Both the position numbers and the translations under genes were made by a program. The notes under the pieces are model-generated. The model saw only the letters and a list, made by a program, of their open reading frames with translations. It had not been told where the DNA came from and ran no database searches. From a virus, in the IMG/VR virus record IMGVR_UViG_3300013233_000235, positions 124,001 to 188,000 of that record: DNA of 64,000 nucleotides. One strand, given 5' to 3'. This document shows positions 49,260-56,991 of the stretch, in pieces (within the stretch, counting starts at the first letter, position 1; each line of letters starts with the position of its first letter).

Positions 49260-50978
49260 TTATCCAAGTAAGAAGGCATTGCCGGCATCCGTTAGACCAG
49301 TGTCGGACCCTGGGGCCCCCACTATGCCACGTGCACCATCGCCTGATAAAGATACAGCGGTGCCGAGATAATCAGCGGCTAGAGAGCCTGTGACGCCTAG
49401 CTCGACACCGGCCAACCAGGTCCCTGAAACGTCAGCGAATGTGTACACCAGCCCGGCGTCATTGGCAGAGGAATCCGACATTGGACAACCCACAATAATG
49501 GCCAGTCCGTCGCCAGACATCCCCACTGCGTGACCAAACTGGTCATTTAGAGCAGGGGTGGGTGCTGTAAGAGTGGCCGCTAATGTGGGCACGCCTGTAA
49601 CCACGTTGAACACATATGCGGCACCGCCACCAGACACAGCGGAATCATCGCCCTCCGCGCCGATAACCACGCGGTCACCAGCGGCGCTTATGGCCGAACT
49701 TATGCCGAACTTATCGTAAGCCGACACACCAGTCGCCGTCAGGGTGCCAGATGGGCTCCAAGCACCAGATGTGGATGTGTACACAAACCCCGTACCGGAA
49801 TCAATACCTAAGGTGGCATCAGTGGGTGCTGTTATTACGGCGGTAACCCCTTGATCGGCTATCGCAACGCTGTAACCAAAGTAACCACCCTGCGACAGCA
49901 CGGCCGGCACGATGTTGGCGGACTGTACATATGCGCCAGTCACATCCGCGGTAAAGACATATACAGTGCCCACGGTTGTCAATAAACCATTACTCTTCGT
50001 GGGTGAGCCAATGATGATCTCATTGGTAACCCCTGCGATCGCAACGCTGTATCCGAACCATCCGATATCCGTGTGGTCTGTGGGTATCAGCTCCTGTGTA
50101 ACTGCGTAACCTGTGCCAGCATCCGTAATCACGTAAGCTTTACCAGCCCCAGCAACTCCGGCCGCATTGACATCGTTACTAGCACCCACCACGATAACAC
50201 TGCCATCGGCATTGACATCGATAGAGGAGCCAAAATATGCCGAAGGTGCGGCTGACGGGCTAGTTAACCGGGCAACCTCAACCCATATGTTGGATACGAG
50301 TTTTAGTATGAAAACCGCACCACCGCTTGCTGACGTATTGGAGTCTGTTGGGGCGCCTATTACGGCTACATCACCGCTGTCACTAATAACCACCGCGCTA
50401 CCATACCCACCCGATGTGGATGCCAAGCTTGGTGGTAGTGTAGATATAACCCCATTGATTGCCAGTGCATCCACGATGAAGCTGCTAACGGGGCCCCAAT
50501 TAGAAAGACCCCCCGAAACCGCCTCGTGTTTGATGCGTACGAAATGTTCGACAGATGGTGCTAGCTGGATACCCGCCACACCCAGATCGTAAACACCGGT
50601 ATTACCTGCTTGTCTACCACTCGCGTGTACGATGGTGGTAAAGGCGAGATCTGTGGCGATCTCTATAAACATGGCAGCCATGGTTTCAGACGTAAGATCT
50701 GTGGCAATGCCATTGAAAGCGCCACTACGGATAATGGGGCTCTGGTTTATACTGACGGCGGTGTTGGCCGGGCTAGCTACAACTGGGGCGCCAATGCCGG
50801 TAACCACATTACCCTTGATATCATGCCCACCGGCTTTAACGCCATCATGGATGGTTATCACGGGTGGGTTGCGACCATAGTCAATGATCAACTCATCCCG
50901 TATACCGGTTATGTTTGCCATGTTACCGGATATGCACGACTTCCATAAGAAATCGCCTAATAAAAATCTAGTACTCAT
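49260..50978 (-). CDS. Receptor-binding fibre with seven-bladed FG-GAP propeller (572 aa)
   Basis: Residues 1-60 have the DELIIDYG...ITIHDGVKAGG module seen at the start of many phage tail fibres. Then an FnIII-like domain (PSVEHFVRIKHEAVSGGLSNWGPVSSFIV). From about 190 there are seven FG-GAP repeats: GGYGSAVVIS, YFGSSIDVN, WFGYSVAIA, YFGYSVAIA, KFGISSAIS, QFGHAVGMS and YLGTAVSLS. This gives an integrin-alpha-like propeller that ends at FLLG. It is one of three paralogues in a row and probably binds host surface glycans or proteins. Confidence 0.82.
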   Translation of the reverse strand: MSTRFLLGDFLWKSCISGNMANITGIRDELIIDYGRNPPVITIHDGVKAGGHDIKGNVVTGIGAPVVASPANTAVSINQSPIIRSGAFNGIATDLTSETMAAMFIEIATDLAFTTIVHASGRQAGNTGVYDLGVAGIQLAPSVEHFVRIKHEAVSGGLSNWGPVSSFIVDALAINGVISTLPPSLASTSGGYGSAVVISDSGDVAVIGAPTDSNTSASGGAVFILKLVSNIWVEVARLTSPSAAPSAYFGSSIDVNADGSVIVVGASNDVNAAGVAGAGKAYVITDAGTGYAVTQELIPTDHTDIGWFGYSVAIAGVTNEIIIGSPTKSNGLLTTVGTVYVFTADVTGAYVQSANIVPAVLSQGGYFGYSVAIADQGVTAVITAPTDATLGIDSGTGFVYTSTSGAWSPSGTLTATGVSAYDKFGISSAISAAGDRVVIGAEGDDSAVSGGGAAYVFNVVTGVPTLAATLTAPTPALNDQFGHAVGMSGDGLAIIVGCPMSDSSANDAGLVYTFADVSGTWLAGVELGVTGSLAADYLGTAVSLSGDGARGIVGAPGSDTGLTDAGNAFLLG

Positions 50979-50983
50979 TATGA

Positions 50984-52639
50984 TTATCCGAGTGCATAAA
51001 CCGCACCGGCCTCGTTGCCATTTGTACCTTCACCGAAAGCGCCGACAGCGCCAACTGTACCATCGTTGCCGATAGCCCCGGAGAAGCCATAGTAGTCATA
51101 GCTACTGCTATTAGAAGCTGTTAGCTCAGACCCAGACTGTGCCCATGCGCCACTATCCTTAGTGAACACGTAGGCTGACCCACGGTAACTGGCGCTAGCA
51201 TAGGACCCAATCAAGATTGTGCTGCCATCCCCACTTATATTAACGCTGCGTCCAAAGTTATCACCGGCGGCGATCTCACTCGGCACTATTCGGATAGCCG
51301 GGCCCCAAGTGTTAGTGGCCAAGTCTTGCTCAAAGATGTACGCACCACCAGCATTGCTGCCATTGATGTCTTCCCCATAAGCCCCAACCACGGCAACTGA
51401 ACCATCCGCTGAGATATCCACCGAGAACCCAAAGTAACCGTATAGCTCGGGGTTAGGGGTGCTAAGCGTGGCCACCTCCGGCCAGTTGCTACCCTGGTTC
51501 TCGAAGATGGTGACCTCACCACCATCGCCAACTAAGGTGTCAGACAGATAGGATCCGGCTATGATGAAGTTCGTGTCACCCGATATGCTTACAGACGTGC
51601 CAAGATGATCACCAGTGGTATGGTTCCCAGGATTCAACTCCGTGCCGCTATCCCAATTGCCAACACCGCCTTCGAATACCCATACGTTGCCAGACGATGT
51701 ACCATTAACATCATCAAGGTCGGCACCGATTACACAGAAGATTCCGTCATCGCTCAGTCTGACATCGATGCCAAATTGATCACTATCGTTACCCGTACCG
51801 GCGAGCAGGTCCTGTTCGGCCCAGCCACCATTATCCTCGAAGATTATAACAGCACCATCATCATTACCACCGTCATCAAACAGGGGGGCACCTACTGCAC
51901 AGATCGTACCATCGAAGTTGAGGGCCACACTGTAGCCAAAGTGGTCGACTGGGTTGGAGTTCTTAGGATCACTTTCCAGGATATCGTTCCACACCCATTT
52001 GCCGGCAACCGACTTGTAAATATCTACAGCCCCTTCATCCGTTTGGTTATTATCCCCTAGGTAGGAGCCCACGGCCATGGTGCTATTGTCACCCGAGATT
52101 GCGATGGAGTGCCCTGACCTATCCCCGCCAGCGGGGTTGGCTGGGTATACAATTTCGATCTCTTTTGATAACGCGGCAGCGACTGTCGTAAATGACGTGA
52201 CAGCAGACCAAGCCGAGATGGGGGCTAGATTACTTTCGAAACGCACACGGATGTAATATGCCAACCCTTGGGTGAGTACCACCCCGGCCTGTGCCATATC
52301 GTGGCTGTTAAGATCGGTCAACCCCACAGTGCTATACACCGTGGTCGCAAAGGTCGGGTCCAGACTTAGCTCATAGTAACTCAAGATGTGTGCGCCGTCG
52401 CCCACCATGGTGCCCGTTGTGACAATTGGCGCAACAACGATTCCACTCGACCCATCTAAAGGGGAGGTGATGATAGGGGCCGCAATGGTGAATCCTACGG
52501 CCACAATGCCGTTACCACCCACGGTTGACCCATCTTGGATGTGCATGGGTCCGCGACCTTCCCGAATGGTTAGGCACCCGGTGGGGCCCACGTAAGTGGA
52601 CTCCGAGGCTGCGGTCATGGTTTTTATTTGTACACGCAT
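50984..52639 (-). CDS. Receptor-binding fibre with seven-bladed FG-GAP propeller (551 aa)
   Basis: Same architecture as its neighbour: an N-terminal TIREGRGPMHIQDGSTVGG module, an FnIII-like segment (YIRVRFESNLAPISAWSAVTSFTT), then seven repeats from GHSIAIS through HFGYSVALN, QFGIDVRLS, HLGTSVSIS, YFGFSVDIS, NFGRSVNIS and YYGFSGAIG, ending VYALG. Many SGDxSTxxxGxx Asp-rich loops could bind calcium as in integrins. Codon use is ordinary for the region. Confidence 0.83.
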   Translation of the reverse strand: MRVQIKTMTAASESTYVGPTGCLTIREGRGPMHIQDGSTVGGNGIVAVGFTIAAPIITSPLDGSSGIVVAPIVTTGTMVGDGAHILSYYELSLDPTFATTVYSTVGLTDLNSHDMAQAGVVLTQGLAYYIRVRFESNLAPISAWSAVTSFTTVAAALSKEIEIVYPANPAGGDRSGHSIAISGDNSTMAVGSYLGDNNQTDEGAVDIYKSVAGKWVWNDILESDPKNSNPVDHFGYSVALNFDGTICAVGAPLFDDGGNDDGAVIIFEDNGGWAEQDLLAGTGNDSDQFGIDVRLSDDGIFCVIGADLDDVNGTSSGNVWVFEGGVGNWDSGTELNPGNHTTGDHLGTSVSISGDTNFIIAGSYLSDTLVGDGGEVTIFENQGSNWPEVATLSTPNPELYGYFGFSVDISADGSVAVVGAYGEDINGSNAGGAYIFEQDLATNTWGPAIRIVPSEIAAGDNFGRSVNISGDGSTILIGSYASASYRGSAYVFTKDSGAWAQSGSELTASNSSSYDYYGFSGAIGNDGTVGAVGAFGEGTNGNEAGAVYALG

Positions 52640-52651
52640 ATGTTACCCCTA

Positions 52652-53347
52652 CTAAACTGAGGTTGATTGCAGGTTATCGTGCAAGGCCTTAGATATGTTC
52701 AGTGCCCGTAGATCTGGCTCCGTCATCCCGTCCAGTAACCGATCAATGGAGGCTGCCGCATTAAACACCTTCCCACGATTAATGAGGATGGCTTTGTAAA
52801 GAGCCTGTGCAGCAGCCAAGGTATCAATGGTCAAATATCCACGCTCGAACGATGGGATCGCCCCGGGTGCGTCATTGCCCACCGACGGCATGATCCCAGA
52901 GAATAAGGTAACCTCGCCGAAGCCTTCAGTGTATGCGTAGACGACTCCGCTGACATCCGATACAGCTTGGCTGCCAGACTTAATAAGCAGACCATCATAC
53001 ATGAACCGTGCCTTCAATGTGTTGATCCGGGCCTGCTTCAGTTGCATACGTCTTTTTGCTAACAGTTCCATGACTGTCAAATCCCTAGCTGCTCGCACAA
53101 CAGTGATTAGTGAGTCTTCAGCAATCCGATCAACTGTCACCAGTTTCTGCCAATCCTCGCAGGGTGGCGTGGTGGTGGTGATAGGGATGATCTTAAGCAC
53201 ATTCGCTAGTTGTAGCGCCCCGCTTAAGACCCGTGGTACCAGGTCAGCAGGTACCCCGTATTTACCGCACACTTCTTTAACTGCGTCCATGGTGTATTCC
53301 ATTGGACCAGCTACCCGTAACGTACCTCTATAGATCTCGCAATACAT
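52652..53347 (-). CDS. hypothetical protein between fibre genes (231 aa)
   Basis: The N terminus is related to 47027-47497 (see there). The body is helical with a LLAKRRMQLKQARINTLKARF basic helix, then a beta segment (GVVYAYTEGFGEVTLFSG). It lies between two FG-GAP fibre genes and could be a fibre chaperone or connector. Confidence 0.68.
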   Translation of the reverse strand: MYCEIYRGTLRVAGPMEYTMDAVKEVCGKYGVPADLVPRVLSGALQLANVLKIIPITTTTPPCEDWQKLVTVDRIAEDSLITVVRAARDLTVMELLAKRRMQLKQARINTLKARFMYDGLLIKSGSQAVSDVSGVVYAYTEGFGEVTLFSGIMPSVGNDAPGAIPSFERGYLTIDTLAAAQALYKAILINRGKVFNAAASIDRLLDGMTEPDLRALNISKALHDNLQSTSV

Positions 53348-53356
53348 GTCTTATAC

Positions 53357-55042
53357 CTACCCTAAAATTAATGCGCTACCAGCGCTGGCTAACAATGTGC
53401 TATCAGATGGCGCGCCGGCTATGACGTAATCACCATCTTTGGAACACCCAATGCTGCTTCCAAGCAACCCTCCGGCACCCGTGGTGGAACTCACAATGGG
53501 TGGTAATGCCGTCCACGCCCCGCTGACCAATTTATAGATGGCTACGGCGCCGGTGCTTGCCCCTGACACGGCGTTAGTTACATAAGGGGTGCCTACAAAC
53601 AATAACCCCACATCGTGGGCTACGGCCATTGCATACTGCCCACCAGAGACATCCACAGCAGTAAGAGCCGCGATGGTTGCTGTCCACACACCCGGCGCCG
53701 ATTCAGCGTAGATGTGAATGGTGCGCGTACCTGGCTCCGATACGAATAAGTGGCCCGAACCCTTATCGAACTCCACAGTGTCACCGTAAAAGGCGTCAAG
53801 TGTGGGGGTGGCCGAAAATAGTTCGGCTTCTGTCCACAGTGTTCCGCTCTTTGTGTACACGAATGCCCGGCCATAGATCGATGTCAACGCCCCCTGGTTG
53901 GTACCTACAGCGATAGCGGTGCCATCAAAGTTGATACTAACCGAATTACCATACCGCTGATAAACAGTGGATGTGGTGGGGGTGAGTTCCGCCGACCATA
54001 CCCACAGGCCTGTATTGTTTTTAACGTACACCAGTGCGGCACCAACCAGGTTATAATCGATGCGCCCTAAGACCATGGTGTTACCATCGCCAGAGATATC
54101 GATAGACATACCAAGTAGGCCCGATGGGATCGCTGTTGGTGATGTGATGGTCTGTTTAAGTACGAAGAATCCAGAACTGTCTGGGCTGTAAACGTATACC
54201 GCCCCAGCATTGGTAATCGTCGCACCGGTGGTGTCATCCAAGTATGGTGCGCTTACAATCAGATCTCCCGACGGGGTGAATGTAATCGCCGTGCCGTAAT
54301 AGTCATACGCCACCGGGTTGGGGTCTGTAAGTTTCTGTGTCTCCACGTACTGCCCGTTTACCATGGCGCTGATGTATACAGACCCTGCATCAGCCAGACC
54401 GTTGGCATCTTCTCGACTTGCGCTAACGGCTAACCGTTGTTTATCCGGGGATATCGCTACGGCCGACCCAAGGCCATCCCCCGCTGCTATATCACTGCTC
54501 TTGAATACCTGTAACTCCAAGCTGGGTGTGGAGGCCGCGACAGTGAAGCTTATCGGCGTAGACCATTCGCTGACACCACCAGTTTTAGAGGTGTGTTTTA
54601 CACGGGCGTATATAACACCCACTGGTAGAGTTGCGCCAACTTCTAGCAGATTGATACTCGTTAGATTGACGCTATCTTCCCCTGAGAAGTACGTACTGGT
54701 TAAAAAGGTGCTATCTGTACTGATCTCCCAGATGGCCCCGGCTTGCGTGTCTGCGCTGCGATCCTCTTTAATGCCATTGAACTGACTGGTCATGAGCAAT
54801 GGGCTAGGCAGGACGCCTGTAAGGCCGTTCAATGGGGATGTGATCACAGGGGTGGCCACCCCATTGATACCGAAGGACCCGAGTGGGTATCCACCGGGGG
54901 TGCTGCCATCACCGATACGTAGTCTCGGCAATGTGTCTCTCCAATCGATGAATAGTTCTCGATCAAGCTGGACGCTATTAAACATCAGATTGTCTTGGTA
55001 GCTTTTTAAAGGTACCGGTGTTGTAAGTAGTAATGTAGGCAT
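53357..55042 (-). CDS. Receptor-binding fibre with seven-bladed FG-GAP propeller (561 aa)
   Basis: N terminus: RELFIDWRDTLPRLRIGDGSTPGGYPLG, the GDG-TPGG module of phage fibres and tropism-type proteins. Then an FnIII-like domain (VIYARVKHTSKTGGVSEWSTPISFTV). Seven blades follow: LGSAVAIS, YYGTAITF, LLGMSIDIS, RYGNSVSIN, FYGDTVEF, YAMAVAH and LLGSSIGCS, ending ALILG. The first module would attach to the baseplate and the propeller would face the host. Confidence 0.83.
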   Translation of the reverse strand: MPTLLLTTPVPLKSYQDNLMFNSVQLDRELFIDWRDTLPRLRIGDGSTPGGYPLGSFGINGVATPVITSPLNGLTGVLPSPLLMTSQFNGIKEDRSADTQAGAIWEISTDSTFLTSTYFSGEDSVNLTSINLLEVGATLPVGVIYARVKHTSKTGGVSEWSTPISFTVAASTPSLELQVFKSSDIAAGDGLGSAVAISPDKQRLAVSASREDANGLADAGSVYISAMVNGQYVETQKLTDPNPVAYDYYGTAITFTPSGDLIVSAPYLDDTTGATITNAGAVYVYSPDSSGFFVLKQTITSPTAIPSGLLGMSIDISGDGNTMVLGRIDYNLVGAALVYVKNNTGLWVWSAELTPTTSTVYQRYGNSVSINFDGTAIAVGTNQGALTSIYGRAFVYTKSGTLWTEAELFSATPTLDAFYGDTVEFDKGSGHLFVSEPGTRTIHIYAESAPGVWTATIAALTAVDVSGGQYAMAVAHDVGLLFVGTPYVTNAVSGASTGAVAIYKLVSGAWTALPPIVSSTTGAGGLLGSSIGCSKDGDYVIAGAPSDSTLLASAGSALILG

Positions 55043-55047
55043 ATTCC

Positions 55048-55266
55048 CTAACCATCCTCTTTTTCAGGCACTCCAGTGAAGAAGGAGCTTTTATCGTCAC
55101 CAACGCAGTAAGATACCAACGCAGATAACGCCGTATAGTTCATAATAATAGCGTCTGTATTTTCGGCATTGGTCCTACTGCCGGATAATTCGCTATTCTC
55201 ACGCATGTATTTACCAGCCATATTGTACCAGTTGGTAAAATACTCAATGTCTTTCTCAGTGCGCAT
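55048..55266 (-). CDS. small hypothetical protein (72 aa)
   Basis: Helical and acidic: IEYFTNWYNMAGKYMREN, then NTDAIIMNYTALSALVSYCVG. It overlaps the next gene by 11 bases and sits upstream of a fibre gene on the same strand. Unknown function. Confidence 0.68.
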   Translation of the reverse strand: MRTEKDIEYFTNWYNMAGKYMRENSELSGSRTNAENTDAIIMNYTALSALVSYCVGDDKSSFFTGVPEKEDG

Positions 55267-55477
55267 TATACATCCTTTCTAATTTGGCATAGTAGGCTTG
55301 TAAGTACTGAGTGTTCTTAGAGAACCACCTCATCACCTCGGGGTCATTTATCTCCGCCACCGACAATGCTGCTGACTCCATCTTCAATATGTCCAACACC
55401 CGCAGTATCTCACCATAGATGTCTGGCTTTTTTGTGAGGGTGGACAAGTTGGCAAACATTATATCTTCTCTAGCCAT
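55256..55477 (-). CDS. small hypothetical protein (73 aa)
   Basis: Helical, with IYGEILRVLDILKMESAALSV and WFSKNTQYLQAYYAKLERMY. A pair with 55048-55266 because the two overlap. A hetero-oligomeric assembly factor is possible. Confidence 0.68.
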   Translation of the reverse strand: MAREDIMFANLSTLTKKPDIYGEILRVLDILKMESAALSVAEINDPEVMRWFSKNTQYLQAYYAKLERMYNAH

Positions 55478-55510
55478 ATCGGGCTCCTTACCTGTAACGC
55501 ATATAAAACA

Positions 55511-55596
55511 CGAGGTGGGGAAACCCCACCTCGCGCCCTAGAATGGCCACTATGGGCTCTTCCCTTTCTAATAACCACGTTACCAAAATAACGTGG
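55511..55596 (-). terminator. Double hairpin after the 339-residue fibre gene
   Basis: Two stems: CGAGGTGGGG-AAA-CCCCACCTCG (55511-55533) and CCACGTT-accaaaat-AACGTGG (55575-55596). They lie just downstream of the - gene ending at 55614. Neither has a long T-run on -, so termination is likely but not certain. Confidence 0.6.
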
Positions 55597-55613
55597 GTGT
55601 AACTAGCGGAACC

Positions 55614-56633
55614 TTATACCAAGGCATCCATTTCCTGCACAGACAGGCGAACCTGTGCTGCTTGGAACATGCTCATGCTGAAGGACTTGGTCACTGAATC
55701 CAGAGAGGTTAACACCTGGGTGTTAATCCACTTGCTGGTAGCAGGATCAAGCATCATTGCATTCACATTCAAGAAGTCACCAGAAAGACCATGGATCTCA
55801 CTGTGGACCGCTTTAGCAGTAATGGAATCGTAGGTGTAAACCTTACCATTGATTTTACCCATCAGTGCTGCGGCACCGGCACCGGCTTCGCTTTTCAGCT
55901 CGTTGATGGCGGCGGTCAGACTGGAGTGATCAGTTGTGGTAAGAGTGGTGATGTCACCGGTTACGATACCCTGTGCTGTCTCGTAATCAGTCAATGCTTT
56001 GTTAGCATCGACGATTGCTTGATCAACGGTCTGGCGGTAAGAGGCTAAGTCGCTAGCAGCGCCTTCTGCAACACCGGCCACTTCATTGATAGCACCAACC
56101 AGGTCGCTTTTATATGAAGTGGTAAGGTTAGCAACATCGCCCATATCAGCAACGATGTTGTTGATGGCAGCCTGCACTTCACCAAGAGTATCCATCGCAG
56201 CGGTAGCACCACTAACAACAGATTCTTTCATGGTTGCGATTTTGCTATCCATCAACTGGGTAAGCGTATCCGCGATGTTTTGATCAGCATTGATTGCATT
56301 TGAAATCTCAATCAAGGTGTTCAACGCATCAGGTGCGCCACCGATCAAAGCTTGGATCTCACTACGGAATGAACCAGCGACGGTCGCATCACCATTGACT
56401 TGGTCAACAACCAATTTCAGCGCAGCCAATTCGGATACCGTGGCGAAGGTCTGTACGACAATGGCACCATTGACATCCAAAGAACTCAAACGCATGACTT
56501 TATCAGTGGTATTGTACCAGATACGACCAGCAACAATCGGAGATGGATCAACTGACAACTGCTCAGCATTCAGATCTTCGATCGCAGAACCTGGTACCAG
56601 GCTGATTCCATTAAACTGTTGATACTTTGACAT
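55614..56633 (-). CDS. Abundant fibre-like virion protein (339 aa)
   Basis: Contains the ALIGGAPDALNTLIEISNAI helix common in phage tail fibres (GGAP-LDTL-EIA-AL). Long helical stretches rich in Ala, Ile and Asp follow, with a late WINTQVLTSLDSVTKSF. Codon bias is as strong as in the capsid gene, unlike surrounding - genes, suggesting a high-copy virion protein. It may be a long tail fibre or whisker. Confidence 0.75.
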   Translation of the reverse strand: MSKYQQFNGISLVPGSAIEDLNAEQLSVDPSPIVAGRIWYNTTDKVMRLSSLDVNGAIVVQTFATVSELAALKLVVDQVNGDATVAGSFRSEIQALIGGAPDALNTLIEISNAINADQNIADTLTQLMDSKIATMKESVVSGATAAMDTLGEVQAAINNIVADMGDVANLTTSYKSDLVGAINEVAGVAEGAASDLASYRQTVDQAIVDANKALTDYETAQGIVTGDITTLTTTDHSSLTAAINELKSEAGAGAAALMGKINGKVYTYDSITAKAVHSEIHGLSGDFLNVNAMMLDPATSKWINTQVLTSLDSVTKSFSMSMFQAAQVRLSVQEMDALV

Positions 56634-56699
56634 AGGTAAATCCTTAAAAGGTATGATTAAGGTCCCATTCCCATTCCCTGCCCGTCACATGCATTCGCA

Positions 56700-56951
56700 C
56701 TAACGGGGCTTTTTACCCAGAGCTCTGTCGCGGTATCTACGTAAAGTCAGAAGAACGCGATCAGTAGACAAACAACACGAGTTTGTGTGCCTTGTATACC
56801 ACTCATCTTCAGGAACACTACTCTTGTAGACATAGCAATTCGTATCCAAATCGTAGCGTAACAGCTCGTTACTAGGGTCAGCCCCTATGAAAGCCGCAAA
56901 GTGCATGTTCTTTGACGGTACAGAGATTTCGTACGGTTTTTCCTTGCTCAT
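56700..56951 (-). CDS. small hypothetical protein (83 aa)
   Basis: Starts MSKEKPYEISVPSKNMHFAAFIGADPSNELLRYD after GGAG. A beta-rich N-terminal half and a basic C terminus (LTLRRYRDRALGKKPR). It precedes the abundant fibre gene and lies behind the AATGATATG promoter candidate. Unknown function. Confidence 0.7.
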   Translation of the reverse strand: MSKEKPYEISVPSKNMHFAAFIGADPSNELLRYDLDTNCYVYKSSVPEDEWYTRHTNSCCLSTDRVLLTLRRYRDRALGKKPR

Positions 56952-56962
56952 TTTAAACTCCG

Positions 56963-56981
56963 CATATCATTAAAAATAATG
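56963..56981 (-). promoter_or_regulatory. Candidate late promoter for the fibre unit
   Basis: On - the sequence reads ATTATTTTTAATGATATG. It shares AATGATATG with 6090-6098 before the capsid genes. Two occurrences before strongly codon-biased genes are suggestive but not proof. Confidence 0.4.
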
Positions 56982-56991
56982 CACCACAGTA

